A stretch of 64,000 bases of DNA from UBA7703 sp963667195. GTDB lineage: Bacteria > Bacillota > Clostridia > Christensenellales > CAG-138. The notes beneath the pieces are model-generated. The model was not told where the DNA came from. It worked only from the letters and a program-made list of their open reading frames with translations, and searched no databases. Where the stretch lies: contig OY762962.1 in NCBI GenBank assembly GCA_963667195.1, positions 186,001 to 250,000 of the forward strand, given 5' to 3'. The translations under genes were made by a program, and so were the position numbers. The first letter of the stretch is position 1. Every line of letters begins with the position of its first letter. Below, one piece after another: positions 8,009 through 15,640 of the stretch.

Positions 8009-8884
8009 TTATTGATTGACGCCAAGGTATTTCAAAATACCATCGACAATTCCCTGTGCCATCGTCTTTTGGAACTCTGCGTCGTTGATCTTCTTATCCT
8101 CGGCGGAGTTGCTGATGTGGCCAAGGAACAGCGTCATGACCGGTGCCTTTGTATCGCTGAGGAAGGTTTCGTCGGTCTTATCGATGATCGACTGATCCTT
8201 GACAACTCTGAGCGGCAATCCTGTCGCTTCTACATAGGCATCCAGCACGGCTTTTGCGAGCTTGTCGCAGTCCGACTTTTTGTCATGTTTCTCCGGCACC
8301 CAGGCCATTGCTCCGCGCGTATCGGAGGACTTGACAGAGTTGCACTCGATACGAACCGCAATCTCGACGTTTCCGTCGTTGAGCACCTTCACGCGCTCGG
8401 AAGCTGTCTTATCATCCTTCACGCTGGAGAGTGTGAACACAACCGTCGCGCCCATAGCTTCCAGCTTTTCTTTGACCAGTGTTGCCACGGCAAAATTCAA
8501 GCGGTTTGCGTAAACCTTCGTGGAAACGCCCTGAATCTTGGAGCTGTATCCGCGCGCAGGATCGATGCCGATGATGCGGCCATCCAGCGCTCCGGCAGGC
8601 TCCGGCGTCGGGGTTGGTGTGGAGCCGGGCACGAGCGTCGGCGTAGGCGTCGGCTGCATGGGATCGACCGTTGGCGAAGGCGTTGCGGTGACCGGGGCAA
8701 CCGTCGGCGCGGGCGTCGGGGTTGCGTGCGCAACCTGGTAGCTCACGATGGCGGGCGAGATGACACCGGCAACCAGTGCATACGTGATGCCCGCGAGCAG
8801 GACGAGGATCATCGCGCACAGAATACCAAACGCAAGCGGGTTATTGATGCGAAAAGTTCTCCTGCGCTTAACGATCTTTTTCAT
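8009..8884 (-). CDS. Membrane-anchored Amidase_3-like protein lacking catalytic residues
   Basis: This 291-aa protein has a cytoplasmic basic N-terminus, one membrane helix (about 17-42), a Pro/Thr-rich linker (55-97) and a domain aligning with N-acetylmuramoyl-L-alanine amidases (Amidase_3) from GRIIGIDP to the end. The fold is recognisable from NRLNFAVATLVKEKLEAMGATVVFT and GHISNSAEDKKI. The zinc ligands and catalytic Glu are replaced: DPGHGG is DPARGY (R111), the Glu before NLAIA is A126, the His of SIHAN is E180, and the Glu before GFxSN is F253. It may therefore bind peptidoglycan or regulate rather than cut. The start is the ATG at 8884, preceded by GAGGTGGAG. TACAAT at 8915-8920 is a possible -10. 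Confidence 0.8.
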   Translation of the reverse strand: MKKIVKRRRTFRINNPLAFGILCAMILVLLAGITYALVAGVISPAIVSYQVAHATPTPAPTVAPVTATPSPTVDPMQPTPTPTLVPGSTPTPTPEPAGALDGRIIGIDPARGYSSKIQGVSTKVYANRLNFAVATLVKEKLEAMGATVVFTLSSVKDDKTASERVKVLNDGNVEIAVRIECNSVKSSDTRGAMAWVPEKHDKKSDCDKLAKAVLDAYVEATGLPLRVVKDQSIIDKTDETFLSDTKAPVMTLFLGHISNSAEDKKINDAEFQKTMAQGIVDGILKYLGVNQ

Positions 8885-9219
8885 GCTCTCCACCTCAGTC
8901 GTGCTATCATGAGTATTGTAACACGCTCCTTCTTAAAAGTACCATAGGAAAACACAAGATTTTCAAATTTTCCACGTTTTTGTTGGAAAAAAGTCATGAC
9001 TGTATCAAGCCGGAAAGCAGAATCCGCCTTGCCGAAAATCGGCAAAAGCCGCACAGGTGTCCGTGTTTTTATTTCTCAGGCTGTCTATACCAGTCGATGT
9101 TTGGTTCCGTGATACGTTTATGCCATGTCGCAGCAACTTCACAATTAGAAACGATCGTTTTTCAAGCTTCGAATTTCAGGACAACACGCATGAAATTTGT
9201 GTTTCCGCGCGGGAAGGGC
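8885..9219. other. Intergenic region, no gene seen
   Basis: Between the divergent amidase-like and phospholipase-like genes. Apart from a possible minus-strand -10 (TACAAT, 8915-8920), I see no convincing gene, hairpin or repeat. Short open frames here have no ribosome site and no recognisable product. Confidence 0.5.
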
Positions 9220-9249
9220 TTGTAGGAAAGCCGATGGAGAATCTATAAT
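9220..9249 (+). promoter_or_regulatory. Promoter placing transcription start at the ATG
   Basis: TTGTAG (9220-9225), 18 bases, then a perfect TATAAT (9244-9249). The seventh base after the -10 is the A of the ATG at 9256, and no Shine-Dalgarno fits between. This predicts a leaderless mRNA. Confidence 0.65.
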
Positions 9250-9255
9250 ACAGCT

Positions 9256-10125
9256 ATGCCGTACAATTTTACACATGCGCTGGTTGGCCTCACCGCGCTG
9301 AAACATACTTCCGAGGCCGTCTCCTCCCTGGTTTACGCGAACCTTGGAGAATTCCTGATCGGCACCATGGGCCCCGATCCGTATTTCGGGGACGCCATGC
9401 CAAAGCCACTCTTTGCGCAGTGCCGCCTCGACCTTGCGGATAAGCTCCACAAGCACGACGCGCGTGCGCTGTTTGCCGCGTTGTTCCCGCTCGCAGGCGA
9501 CAGCGCACCAAAGCAGGCGTATGTGCTTGGTTTTTTGTGCCATTTTCTGCTGGACACCAACGCGCATCCGTATATCGAAGCCCGCTTCTTTGGCAAGGCG
9601 CATACGCCCGCGGAGATTCAAATCGACCTGATGATGACCTCACGTCTTGCCTATCCCGGCGTACCGGAAAAGCCGCGCGCGTTTTACAAAACCGCTCATT
9701 TAAAAGAGTTGGATGTGTTACATGCGGAGCTATCCAAAAGGCTCTTCTCCATGGACACGCGCGGAGGATTTGCACGCGGGTTTCGCAAATGGATTCTCGT
9801 CAACACGCTTTCCTACGATCCGAACAACCGCAAACTGCGATTTTTCTCCTGTTTGGAAACGCTGATTCGCAAACCGGGGAAGCTCACTTCCTATCTTGTC
9901 TCGCGTCATCCTGATCCAAACGACCGATTGAATCTCAACCACGCGGTCTGGCGCGCGCCCTGGGACGAAACCGCGCGCACGGAATCGTTTGTCGAGCTGT
10001 TTGAGCGCGCCTGCGGCGAAGCGCCGGAGCTCATGACTACCGCGCTCTGCGCCATGACCGGCGGTGACAGCACGGAAGCAATCGAACGGATCGGCGCGCG
10101 GAGGATGGATGCAAGACCTGTTTGA
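9256..10125 (+). CDS. Zinc-dependent phospholipase C-like protein
   Basis: A 289-aa protein resembling the zinc-dependent phospholipase C family found in Clostridia. The N-terminus MPYNFTHALVGL fits that family and fixes the start. Candidate metal ligands are the His of FTHA, the Asp and His residues in MGPDPYFGD and KLHKHD, and LCHFLLDTNAHPYIE near residue 95. No signal peptide is seen, so it is probably cytoplasmic, and its substrate is unknown. The mRNA appears leaderless. The last 17 bases overlap the SLOG gene, whose ribosome site lies inside this gene. Confidence 0.75.
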   Translation: MPYNFTHALVGLTALKHTSEAVSSLVYANLGEFLIGTMGPDPYFGDAMPKPLFAQCRLDLADKLHKHDARALFAALFPLAGDSAPKQAYVLGFLCHFLLDTNAHPYIEARFFGKAHTPAEIQIDLMMTSRLAYPGVPEKPRAFYKTAHLKELDVLHAELSKRLFSMDTRGGFARGFRKWILVNTLSYDPNNRKLRFFSCLETLIRKPGKLTSYLVSRHPDPNDRLNLNHAVWRAPWDETARTESFVELFERACGEAPELMTTALCAMTGGDSTEAIERIGARRMDARPV

Positions 10126-10633
10126 CCGGATCAGCGGCTGCTGCTTCACCGGGCATCGACCCGACGCGCTGCCCGCATACGGAAACGAAGCTTCCGAGGA
10201 GATGCAGTCTCTCGTGTACCTACTGGATCGCGCGGTGGAGCGCGCGATTGAGGACGGCGTCACGGAGTTTTACGTTGGCGGCGCGCAGGGGTTCGATACG
10301 CTGGCGGCCGAGTGTGTGCTGCAAAAGCGGAACATGCACCCGGCGCTCTCCCTTCACCTTGCTCTACCGGGACAAAACCAGACCAGCGGCTGGAGCGCGC
10401 GGGATCAGGCACGGTATGAGGCAATTCTTCACGAGGCAAACGAGGTTTGGTTTGCGGCCGAGCTCTGCTCGCCGGAGTCGATGAAGCGAAGAAACCGCTA
10501 TCTGGTCGATCACGCGGGTCGCTGCATCGCGTATCTGAGGCGCATGCGCGGCGGCACGCTCTACACCGTCAACTACGCGCTCGATTCCGAAATCCCCGTC
10601 GATAATCTCGCGGAGCGCATGATGATGCTATAA
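10109..10633 (+). CDS. DUF1273 / YpsA-like SLOG family protein
   Basis: A 174-aa protein of the YpsA/DUF1273 group of SLOG (LOG-like Rossmann) proteins. It has CCFTGHRPDALP near residue 10 and FYVGGAQGFDTLAAECVL near residue 55, the nucleotide-binding loop of the fold. SLOG proteins are predicted to bind or cleave nucleotide-derived ligands; B. subtilis YpsA affects cell division, but the ligand is unknown. The start at 10109 lies inside the upstream gene and is preceded by GGAGG at close spacing, so translation of the two is probably coupled. Confidence 0.82.
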   Translation: MQDLFDRISGCCFTGHRPDALPAYGNEASEEMQSLVYLLDRAVERAIEDGVTEFYVGGAQGFDTLAAECVLQKRNMHPALSLHLALPGQNQTSGWSARDQARYEAILHEANEVWFAAELCSPESMKRRNRYLVDHAGRCIAYLRRMRGGTLYTVNYALDSEIPVDNLAERMMML

Positions 10634-10697
10634 ATCATTCCCAATCAAGAAGAGGGCTTTCACAAAATCGCGCCGATCACGGCACGTTTTTATTTGC

Positions 10698-10726
10698 TTG
10701 CCAGCAATTTTTATTCATGTTACAAT
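10698..10726 (+). promoter_or_regulatory. Promoter of the MATE exporter gene
   Basis: TTGCCA (10698-10703), 17 bases, TACAAT (10721-10726). Both hexamers match consensus at five of six positions. The predicted leader is about 65 bases. Confidence 0.75.
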
Positions 10727-10797
10727 TCGTTTCACCATTTCTCAGAACAATCTCGGAGCCAGAAACAAAAGAAAGTTTTAGGTGAAACGCGCTTAAT

Positions 10798-12198
10798 ATG
10801 GAAGAAATCACGATCCCAGCCGCCCCTGTGCGGGTCAATAAGATGGCGATTCAGCCGGAGGGCAAGCTGCTCTTCGGCATGGGTGCTCCGCTTGCGCTCT
10901 CTATGATGGTGCAGGCACTCTACAACATCGTGGACAGCATTTTCGTCTCCTATCTGGGAGAAAATGCGCTGACCGCGGTTTCGCTTTCCTACCCGATCTT
11001 TATGCTGATGATCTCCGTTGCGGTCGGCACCGGCGTCGGTATCAACTCGCTGATTTCACGCAGGCTCGGCGCTAAGCGGCATGACGAGGCGGAGCACGCG
11101 GCGGGCAACGGCTTAACGGTGATGTTACTCTCCATGCTGGCGTTCGTGCTTTTCGGCATCTTTGGCACGCGCCCGTTCATGCAGGCGTATACGACGAACC
11201 CGGAGACGCTGGAATACGGAGTGACCTATCTCTCGATCATCCTGACCTGCTCCGTGGGTCTCTTTATGCAGATCTACTGCGAACGCATCCTCCAATCTCA
11301 GGGCAAGAACCTGTATATTATGCTCGTACAGATCGCGGGCGCGGTGTTCAACATCGTGTTCGATCCCATCCTGATTTTCGGGTTATTGGGTTTCCCGAAG
11401 CTCGGCATGGCGGGCGCCGCCATCGCGACCGTCGGCGGGCAGATCCTCGCGATGCTGCTTTCGTTTGTGCTGCTCTATAGCAAGAAAAACGAGGTGCGCA
11501 TCCGCGCGAAATACCTGATCCCCCGCGCGCATGTCGTGAGAGAGATCTATGCGGTCGGAGCGCCCAGCATCATCCTCCAGACGCTTGGCACGGTGATGAC
11601 CCTCGCGCTCAACGGCATCCTCATCGCGTATACAGAGACCGCGGTGGCGGTGTTTGGCGTATACTTCCGCGTGCAATCCATTGCGCTCATGCCGCTGTTT
11701 GGCATGACCAACGCCGCGATGAGCATCATCGCCTTCAACTACGGCGCGCAGAACAGAAAGCGCGTGATGCGCACCTGGCGGCTTGCGCTGATCTCCGGCA
11801 CCATTATGATGCTGATTATGACGCTCGCGTTTCTGCTGCTGCCGGATCAAATACTGAGCCTCTTCAACGCAACGCAGGAGATGCTTCGTATCGGAAGATC
11901 CGCGATGACCATCATTCCGATAGGACTCGTGCTGGCCTCGGTCAGCATCGTCTGTTCGGTTCTGTTTCAGGCAATTGGAAACGGCAGCTACAGCATGTAT
12001 CTCTCCCTCGCGCGGCAGCTCATCGTGCTCGTTCCCGTGGCGTGGCTGCTCTCAACGCTGTTTCACGAAGTGACCGCGGTTTGGTGGGCGTTCCCGATTG
12101 CGGAGGTGTTTACGATCATCATCGCACTCATCATGTTTGCGAAGATCTACAAAGAACGCATTCGCACCATGCCGCCGGAACCGCAGGCTTTTGCGTAG
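10798..12198 (+). CDS. MATE family multidrug/sodium antiporter
   Basis: A 466-aa protein with about twelve hydrophobic helices in two homologous halves. The start of half one reads LLFGMGAPLALSMMVQALYNIVDSIFVSYLGENALTAVSLSYP, the standard MatE pattern, and half two restarts near VREIYAVGAPSIILQTLGTVM. It belongs to the NorM/DinF-type exporters that use a sodium or proton gradient to expel cationic drugs or metabolites; the substrate cannot be predicted. The Shine-Dalgarno (AGGTGA) is about 13 bases from the ATG, so initiation may be weak. It is monocistronic, with a clear promoter and terminator. Confidence 0.93.
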   Translation: MEEITIPAAPVRVNKMAIQPEGKLLFGMGAPLALSMMVQALYNIVDSIFVSYLGENALTAVSLSYPIFMLMISVAVGTGVGINSLISRRLGAKRHDEAEHAAGNGLTVMLLSMLAFVLFGIFGTRPFMQAYTTNPETLEYGVTYLSIILTCSVGLFMQIYCERILQSQGKNLYIMLVQIAGAVFNIVFDPILIFGLLGFPKLGMAGAAIATVGGQILAMLLSFVLLYSKKNEVRIRAKYLIPRAHVVREIYAVGAPSIILQTLGTVMTLALNGILIAYTETAVAVFGVYFRVQSIALMPLFGMTNAAMSIIAFNYGAQNRKRVMRTWRLALISGTIMMLIMTLAFLLLPDQILSLFNATQEMLRIGRSAMTIIPIGLVLASVSIVCSVLFQAIGNGSYSMYLSLARQLIVLVPVAWLLSTLFHEVTAVWWAFPIAEVFTIIIALIMFAKIYKERIRTMPPEPQAFA

Positions 12199-12206
12199 AA
12201 TTTCCA

Positions 12207-12235
12207 GCAGGCGTCCTCGGGCGCCTGTTTTTTTT
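12207..12235 (+). terminator. Terminator of the MATE gene
   Basis: GCAGGCG and CGCCTG arms around a loop of about eight bases, followed by eight T residues. Confidence 0.9.
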
Positions 12236-12339
12236 GCGCAATTCTAAATCGCGCGGGCTTTTTGTACGAACAGATTCGGATTCAACGATTGCGCACCAGA
12301 GCAGAATGTGCGAAAATATCCAAAAGGGGGATTTGCCGC

Positions 12340-12762
12340 ATGGAACGTATTTCAAAACGGGATTACTACCTCAAGATCGCATCCGAGGTCGCAAAGCGCT
12401 CCACCTGCCTGCGCAGGCAATACGGCGCGGTCATCGTGAAAAACGACGAGATCATCGCCACCGGATACAACGGCGCCCCGCGCGGAGATGAAAACTGCTG
12501 CGACGTCGGCTCCTGCTGGCGGGACCGCCACAACATTCCCCACGGCGAGCAGTATGAAAAGTGCGTCGCCGTCCATGCGGAAGCAAACGCAATCATCAGC
12601 GCGAGCCGAAACGAAATGCTCGGAAGCACGCTGTACCTCTACGGCTTCGAGGGATTTGATAAACCGATTGAGAACCCCGAACCGTGCATCATGTGCAACC
12701 GTCTCATCAAGAACGCGGGCATCGACCACGTCATCAACATGCTTGGAGAAGTGAAACTATGA
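12340..12762 (+). CDS. dCMP deaminase (ComEB-like)
   Basis: A 140-aa zinc deaminase converting dCMP to dUMP. The catalytic HAE is in VHAEANAI and the other zinc ligands in EPCIMCNRL. The Cys/His-rich insert with NCCDVGSCWR resembles the second structural zinc site of dCMP deaminases. The start at 12340 follows AAGGGGG at good spacing. The stop overlaps the thyX start (ATGA), so dUMP production is directly coupled to dTMP synthesis. The downstream partner supports dCMP rather than another cytidine substrate. Confidence 0.92.
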   Translation: MERISKRDYYLKIASEVAKRSTCLRRQYGAVIVKNDEIIATGYNGAPRGDENCCDVGSCWRDRHNIPHGEQYEKCVAVHAEANAIISASRNEMLGSTLYLYGFEGFDKPIENPEPCIMCNRLIKNAGIDHVINMLGEVKL

Positions 12763-13517
12763 ATCAAATGCGGGTTGGCGAGGGAACCGTGGTGTTGCTC
12801 GCCGGCGGCGGCAAGGTGTATACCGACGTTGCCGCGCGTTTTACACGCAGCGAACGCGGCTTGAGCGAGATCATCGCCTCGCCGTATAACGCGGACCTCG
12901 TGCGCAGCATCATCGAAAAAGGGCACCTCGCCGCAACCGAATTCGACTATTTCCTCTTCGGCGTGGAGGGGTATTCCCGCGTGACAGAGGTGCAGCTGGT
13001 ACGCAAGCGCCTTGCGAGCTACCTCATCAAGAGCGGCCGCGTGCAAAAGGGCGGCAAGCGTTCTTACGACGTGGTATTGCCGGACTCCATCCTGCCTCAT
13101 CAGGCCGCCTGCACCTTACCGGATGGAACGACCGTTTCACTTAACGCGGTCGATCTGCTGAACATGCTTGAAGAGTGGTACAACCAGGGCGTGGAGGCCG
13201 GATTCAAAGAGGAAGACCTTCGCTATCTCAAGCCGCAGGCGACGGAGTTTAAGGCGCTGATCGGCATGAATGCGCACGCGCTGCTGGACTGGTTCAAGAT
13301 TCGCTGCTGCAAAAACGCGCAGGCGGAGATTCGCGACCTTGCCAACAAGATGATGCATCTTTGCAAGGAGGCAGCGCCCGCGCTCTTTGAGGACGCGGGG
13401 CCCAGCTGCGTCTCCCTCGGCTACTGCCCGGAAAACGAATTTCAGCATCCCTCCTGCCGGATAATCCGCAAAAAAGAAGCGCTGGAGATCCTACGAAATG
13501 CCTCGAAACAATCGTAA
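12759..13517 (+). CDS. thyX: Flavin-dependent thymidylate synthase, divergent
   Basis: A 252-aa ThyX that methylates dUMP to dTMP using FAD and methylene-tetrahydrofolate. GYSRVTEVQLV leads into the signature region, which here reads RKRLASYLIKSGR (residues 82-94) instead of the canonical RHRxxSxxxxSxR, so the central His is Lys. The C-terminal family region NAHALLDWFKIRCCKNAQAEIRDLANKM is clear. The ATG overlaps the dCMP deaminase stop. I see no thyA in the window. The active-site variant makes it a little less certain that it is a standard enzyme, but operon context supports the assignment. Confidence 0.85.
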   Translation: MNQMRVGEGTVVLLAGGGKVYTDVAARFTRSERGLSEIIASPYNADLVRSIIEKGHLAATEFDYFLFGVEGYSRVTEVQLVRKRLASYLIKSGRVQKGGKRSYDVVLPDSILPHQAACTLPDGTTVSLNAVDLLNMLEEWYNQGVEAGFKEEDLRYLKPQATEFKALIGMNAHALLDWFKIRCCKNAQAEIRDLANKMMHLCKEAAPALFEDAGPSCVSLGYCPENEFQHPSCRIIRKKEALEILRNASKQS

Positions 13518-13875
13518 ACCGCATATCGTCTGCCGCCGCTGCAAAACGCGCTTTACGGGCGCCTATTGCCCCTATTGCGGTGCGGAAAACGGCTCCGCGC
13601 GTGCGAGCCTGACCCGCGGCGGAATCATCGGAGGACTCCTGCGGTTTCTGTTTTCCTTGTTTATGCTCGCGCTGCTTCTGTCGATTGCGTTTATTGTGCT
13701 GGACTATATCGCGTCCGCCTCGGGAGACTCCCACGGCGCCGCCCGCGCGATTCTCGACAGCGCGCGGTATGCAATTCCGAAAAGTATTCTCGACGGCTAC
13801 GCAGAGATCAAGGAGCAGTTTCTGGATCAGTGGGTCACGAACATCATCGATTTCTTCCGCGTATTGTTCAGCTAA
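13498..13875 (+). CDS. Zinc-ribbon single-pass membrane protein
   Basis: A 125-aa protein of unknown function. Residues 12-31 hold a zinc ribbon, CRRC then CPYC, next to a glycine-rich stretch and a long membrane helix (about 47-70). The remaining 55 residues form an amphipathic, probably helical tail. The gene begins 20 bases inside thyX, so it is translationally tied to the nucleotide operon, but nothing in its sequence suggests a nucleotide function. It might be an adaptor or sensor. Confidence 0.7.
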   Translation: MPRNNRKPHIVCRRCKTRFTGAYCPYCGAENGSARASLTRGGIIGGLLRFLFSLFMLALLLSIAFIVLDYIASASGDSHGAARAILDSARYAIPKSILDGYAEIKEQFLDQWVTNIIDFFRVLFS

Positions 13876-13895
13876 ATTTGATCTTTTGCATGCAA

Positions 13896-13925
13896 AAGAG
13901 CGTCCGGCTTTCACCGGACGCTCTT
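13896..13925. terminator. Bidirectional terminator between thyX operon and pssA
   Basis: Perfect 12-bp arms AAGAGCGTCCGG/CCGGACGCTCTT with a six-base loop. An adjacent perfect palindrome, CTTTTGCATGCAAAAG (13883-13898), overlaps its left arm by three bases. Serves the converging operons. Confidence 0.88.
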
Positions 13926-13939
13926 ATTTGGTTTCTTCC

Positions 13940-14569
13940 TCAGGCTGCGACGCAGTTCCAGCCCGCAATCAACAGCGCAAGCACGGCAAGCCCGCAAAAC
14001 GCGGCTGCGATCATGCCCTTCATGCCAAGCTTTCGCACCTTTACCTTGACCAGGAACGCAATCGCGGTCATCAGTAGGCACAGCGCATACAGCAGCAGAA
14101 AGCCGTTCTTCATCACGGGACGCAGCGTATAGATCATCGGAATCAGGATGGCGATCGTCGTGACAGGCAGGCCGTCGTAATAGACGCGCTTGCTGTTCTC
14201 GCAAAACTCGATCTCGTCCTCCGTCACGTTGTAGTAGGCAAGCCGAATCAGCGCGGCGAGTACATACACAATCAGCACCGCGGCTTCATACCAGCGCGTC
14301 ATGCCGATGGAAAAGCCGATTGCGGCGGGCAGTATGCCAAAACAGACCAGATCCGCGAGGGAATCAATCTGAATCCCGAACTTCTTTTCGTCGATCGTGC
14401 GTGCGCGGGTGCGCGCAATCGAGCCGTCGAATAGGTCGCAAAAGCCGGACACCATGAGGCAGACAACCGCCATGGACGTTCGTCCGTACATCGAAAGCCC
14501 AACCCCCAGCACCGCGCTGACCACGCCGATATACGTAAGAATCACCGTGTAATTATAGAACCCAACCAT
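13940..14569 (-). CDS. pssA: CDP-diacylglycerol-serine O-phosphatidyltransferase
   Basis: A 209-aa CDP-alcohol phosphatidyltransferase with about six membrane helices. The catalytic pattern is present as DLFDGSIARTRART then FGIQIDSLADLVCFG, with the acidic residues that bind metal and the CDP moiety. The DSLAD form and the placement point to PssA (phosphatidylserine synthesis) rather than PgsA. No decarboxylase gene (psd) is adjacent. The ribosome site is weak, and another ATG lies four bases upstream in a different frame. Confidence 0.87.
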   Translation of the reverse strand: MVGFYNYTVILTYIGVVSAVLGVGLSMYGRTSMAVVCLMVSGFCDLFDGSIARTRARTIDEKKFGIQIDSLADLVCFGILPAAIGFSIGMTRWYEAAVLIVYVLAALIRLAYYNVTEDEIEFCENSKRVYYDGLPVTTIAILIPMIYTLRPVMKNGFLLLYALCLLMTAIAFLVKVKVRKLGMKGMIAAAFCGLAVLALLIAGWNCVAA

Positions 14570-14637
14570 CCATTTTCATTCCGTTCCCGCATTTTTTGGC
14601 ATACGAAATAGAGCCAATACGTGCCATATGAATATTT

Positions 14638-15627
14638 TTACTTGTAATACGATTGATACCAGCTTGTGAATTGTTTTAGTCCTTCTTCGACTTGCGTGGA
14701 AGGATCAAAGCCAAAGTCGCGTTGCGTCTTCTCGATATCCGCATAGGTCTTTTCCACGTCTCCCGCCTGCATCGGCAAGAAACGCAGCTCGGCCTGTTTA
14801 CCGAGTGCGGATTCGAGTGCGCGGATGAAATCGTGCAGCTTGACCGGGTTGTGGTTGCCGATGTTGTAGACGGCATTCGGCGCGCCAGTTTCGTCCGGTT
14901 TCGGCGGGCAGAAGAGCATCTTCTCCAGGCAGCTCGTTACATCATCGATATAGGTAAAGTCGCGGAGCATGTTCCCGCCGTTGTAAACGTCGATTGCTCT
15001 GCCTTCGAGAATCGCTTTTGTAAACTTAAAATACGCCATGTCCGGTCTGCCAAAGGGGCCATAGACCGTGAAAAAGCGCAATCCCGTCGCGGGAACCCCG
15101 TAGAGATGTGAATAGGTATAGGCGAAGAGCTCGTTGCTCTTCTTTGTTGCGGCGTAGAGCGAGATGGGTTGGTCGACGCGATCCTCCACGGAAAACGGTG
15201 TTTTGTCGCGGTTGCCGTAGACGGAACTGCTGGAGGCATAGAGAAAGTGTTCCACCGGATGGCGGCGCACTTCCTCCAGCACGTTGAAGAAGCCCAATAC
15301 GTTACTCTCGATGTACGCGCGCGGATTTTCGATGCTGTAGCGAACACCGGCCTGCGCGGCAAGATGCACAACGACGGTGGGCTTTGCCTCCGCAAACAAA
15401 CGCGCGGTAAAGGCTTCGTCGGCCAGATTTCCCTCAAAAAACGTGAAGTTCGGGTATTTCGCGAGCTCACTTAACCTTGCGCGTTTGAGCGAGGGATCGT
15501 AATAATCATTGACGCAGTCCGCGCCAACGATCCGCATCCCCTGCTTGAGCAGCCGCAAGGAAAGATGGTAGCCGATAAATCCCGCGGCACCCGTGACCAG
15601 AATTGTTTTTTCGCTTTGGCTAAGCAA
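14638..15627 (-). CDS. UDP-glucuronate 4-epimerase-like NAD-dependent epimerase
   Basis: An extended-type SDR enzyme (329 aa from the TTG). The Rossmann motif TGAAGFIGYHL is near the start, and the catalytic SLYAATKKSNE provides the YxxxK pair, preceded by the ASSSSVYG serine segment. Similarity to CapI/LspL-type UDP-glucuronate 4-epimerases is strengthened by the Ugd gene immediately upstream, which makes UDP-glucuronate; the likely product is UDP-galacturonate. I chose the TTG at 15627 because AGGAG precedes it at eight bases and it avoids overlap; a GTG at 15672 is possible. It is the last gene of the polysaccharide operon. Confidence 0.88.
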   Translation of the reverse strand: MLSQSEKTILVTGAAGFIGYHLSLRLLKQGMRIVGADCVNDYYDPSLKRARLSELAKYPNFTFFEGNLADEAFTARLFAEAKPTVVVHLAAQAGVRYSIENPRAYIESNVLGFFNVLEEVRRHPVEHFLYASSSSVYGNRDKTPFSVEDRVDQPISLYAATKKSNELFAYTYSHLYGVPATGLRFFTVYGPFGRPDMAYFKFTKAILEGRAIDVYNGGNMLRDFTYIDDVTSCLEKMLFCPPKPDETGAPNAVYNIGNHNPVKLHDFIRALESALGKQAELRFLPMQAGDVEKTYADIEKTQRDFGFDPSTQVEEGLKQFTSWYQSYYK

Positions 15628-15640
15628 ATGTCCTTCTCCT

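Noticed and set aside
8590..8725. A run of short GGCGTCGG-like repeats that could suggest a CRISPR or VNTR.
   Set aside because: The repeats have no fixed spacers and simply encode the Thr-Pro linker of the amidase-like protein.
7853..8947. A 364-codon plus-strand frame covering the amidase-like gene.
   Set aside because: The minus-strand reading has a signal-anchor, a clear fold and a terminator; the plus-strand reading shows Arg/Gly-rich shadow sequence where the Thr-Pro linker is encoded.
12684..12758. A longer N-terminus for ThyX overlapping the dCMP deaminase.
   Set aside because: The extra residues are a frame-shifted reading of the deaminase C-terminus (His/Arg/Gln-rich); the ATG at 12759 overlaps the deaminase stop in the usual coupled way.
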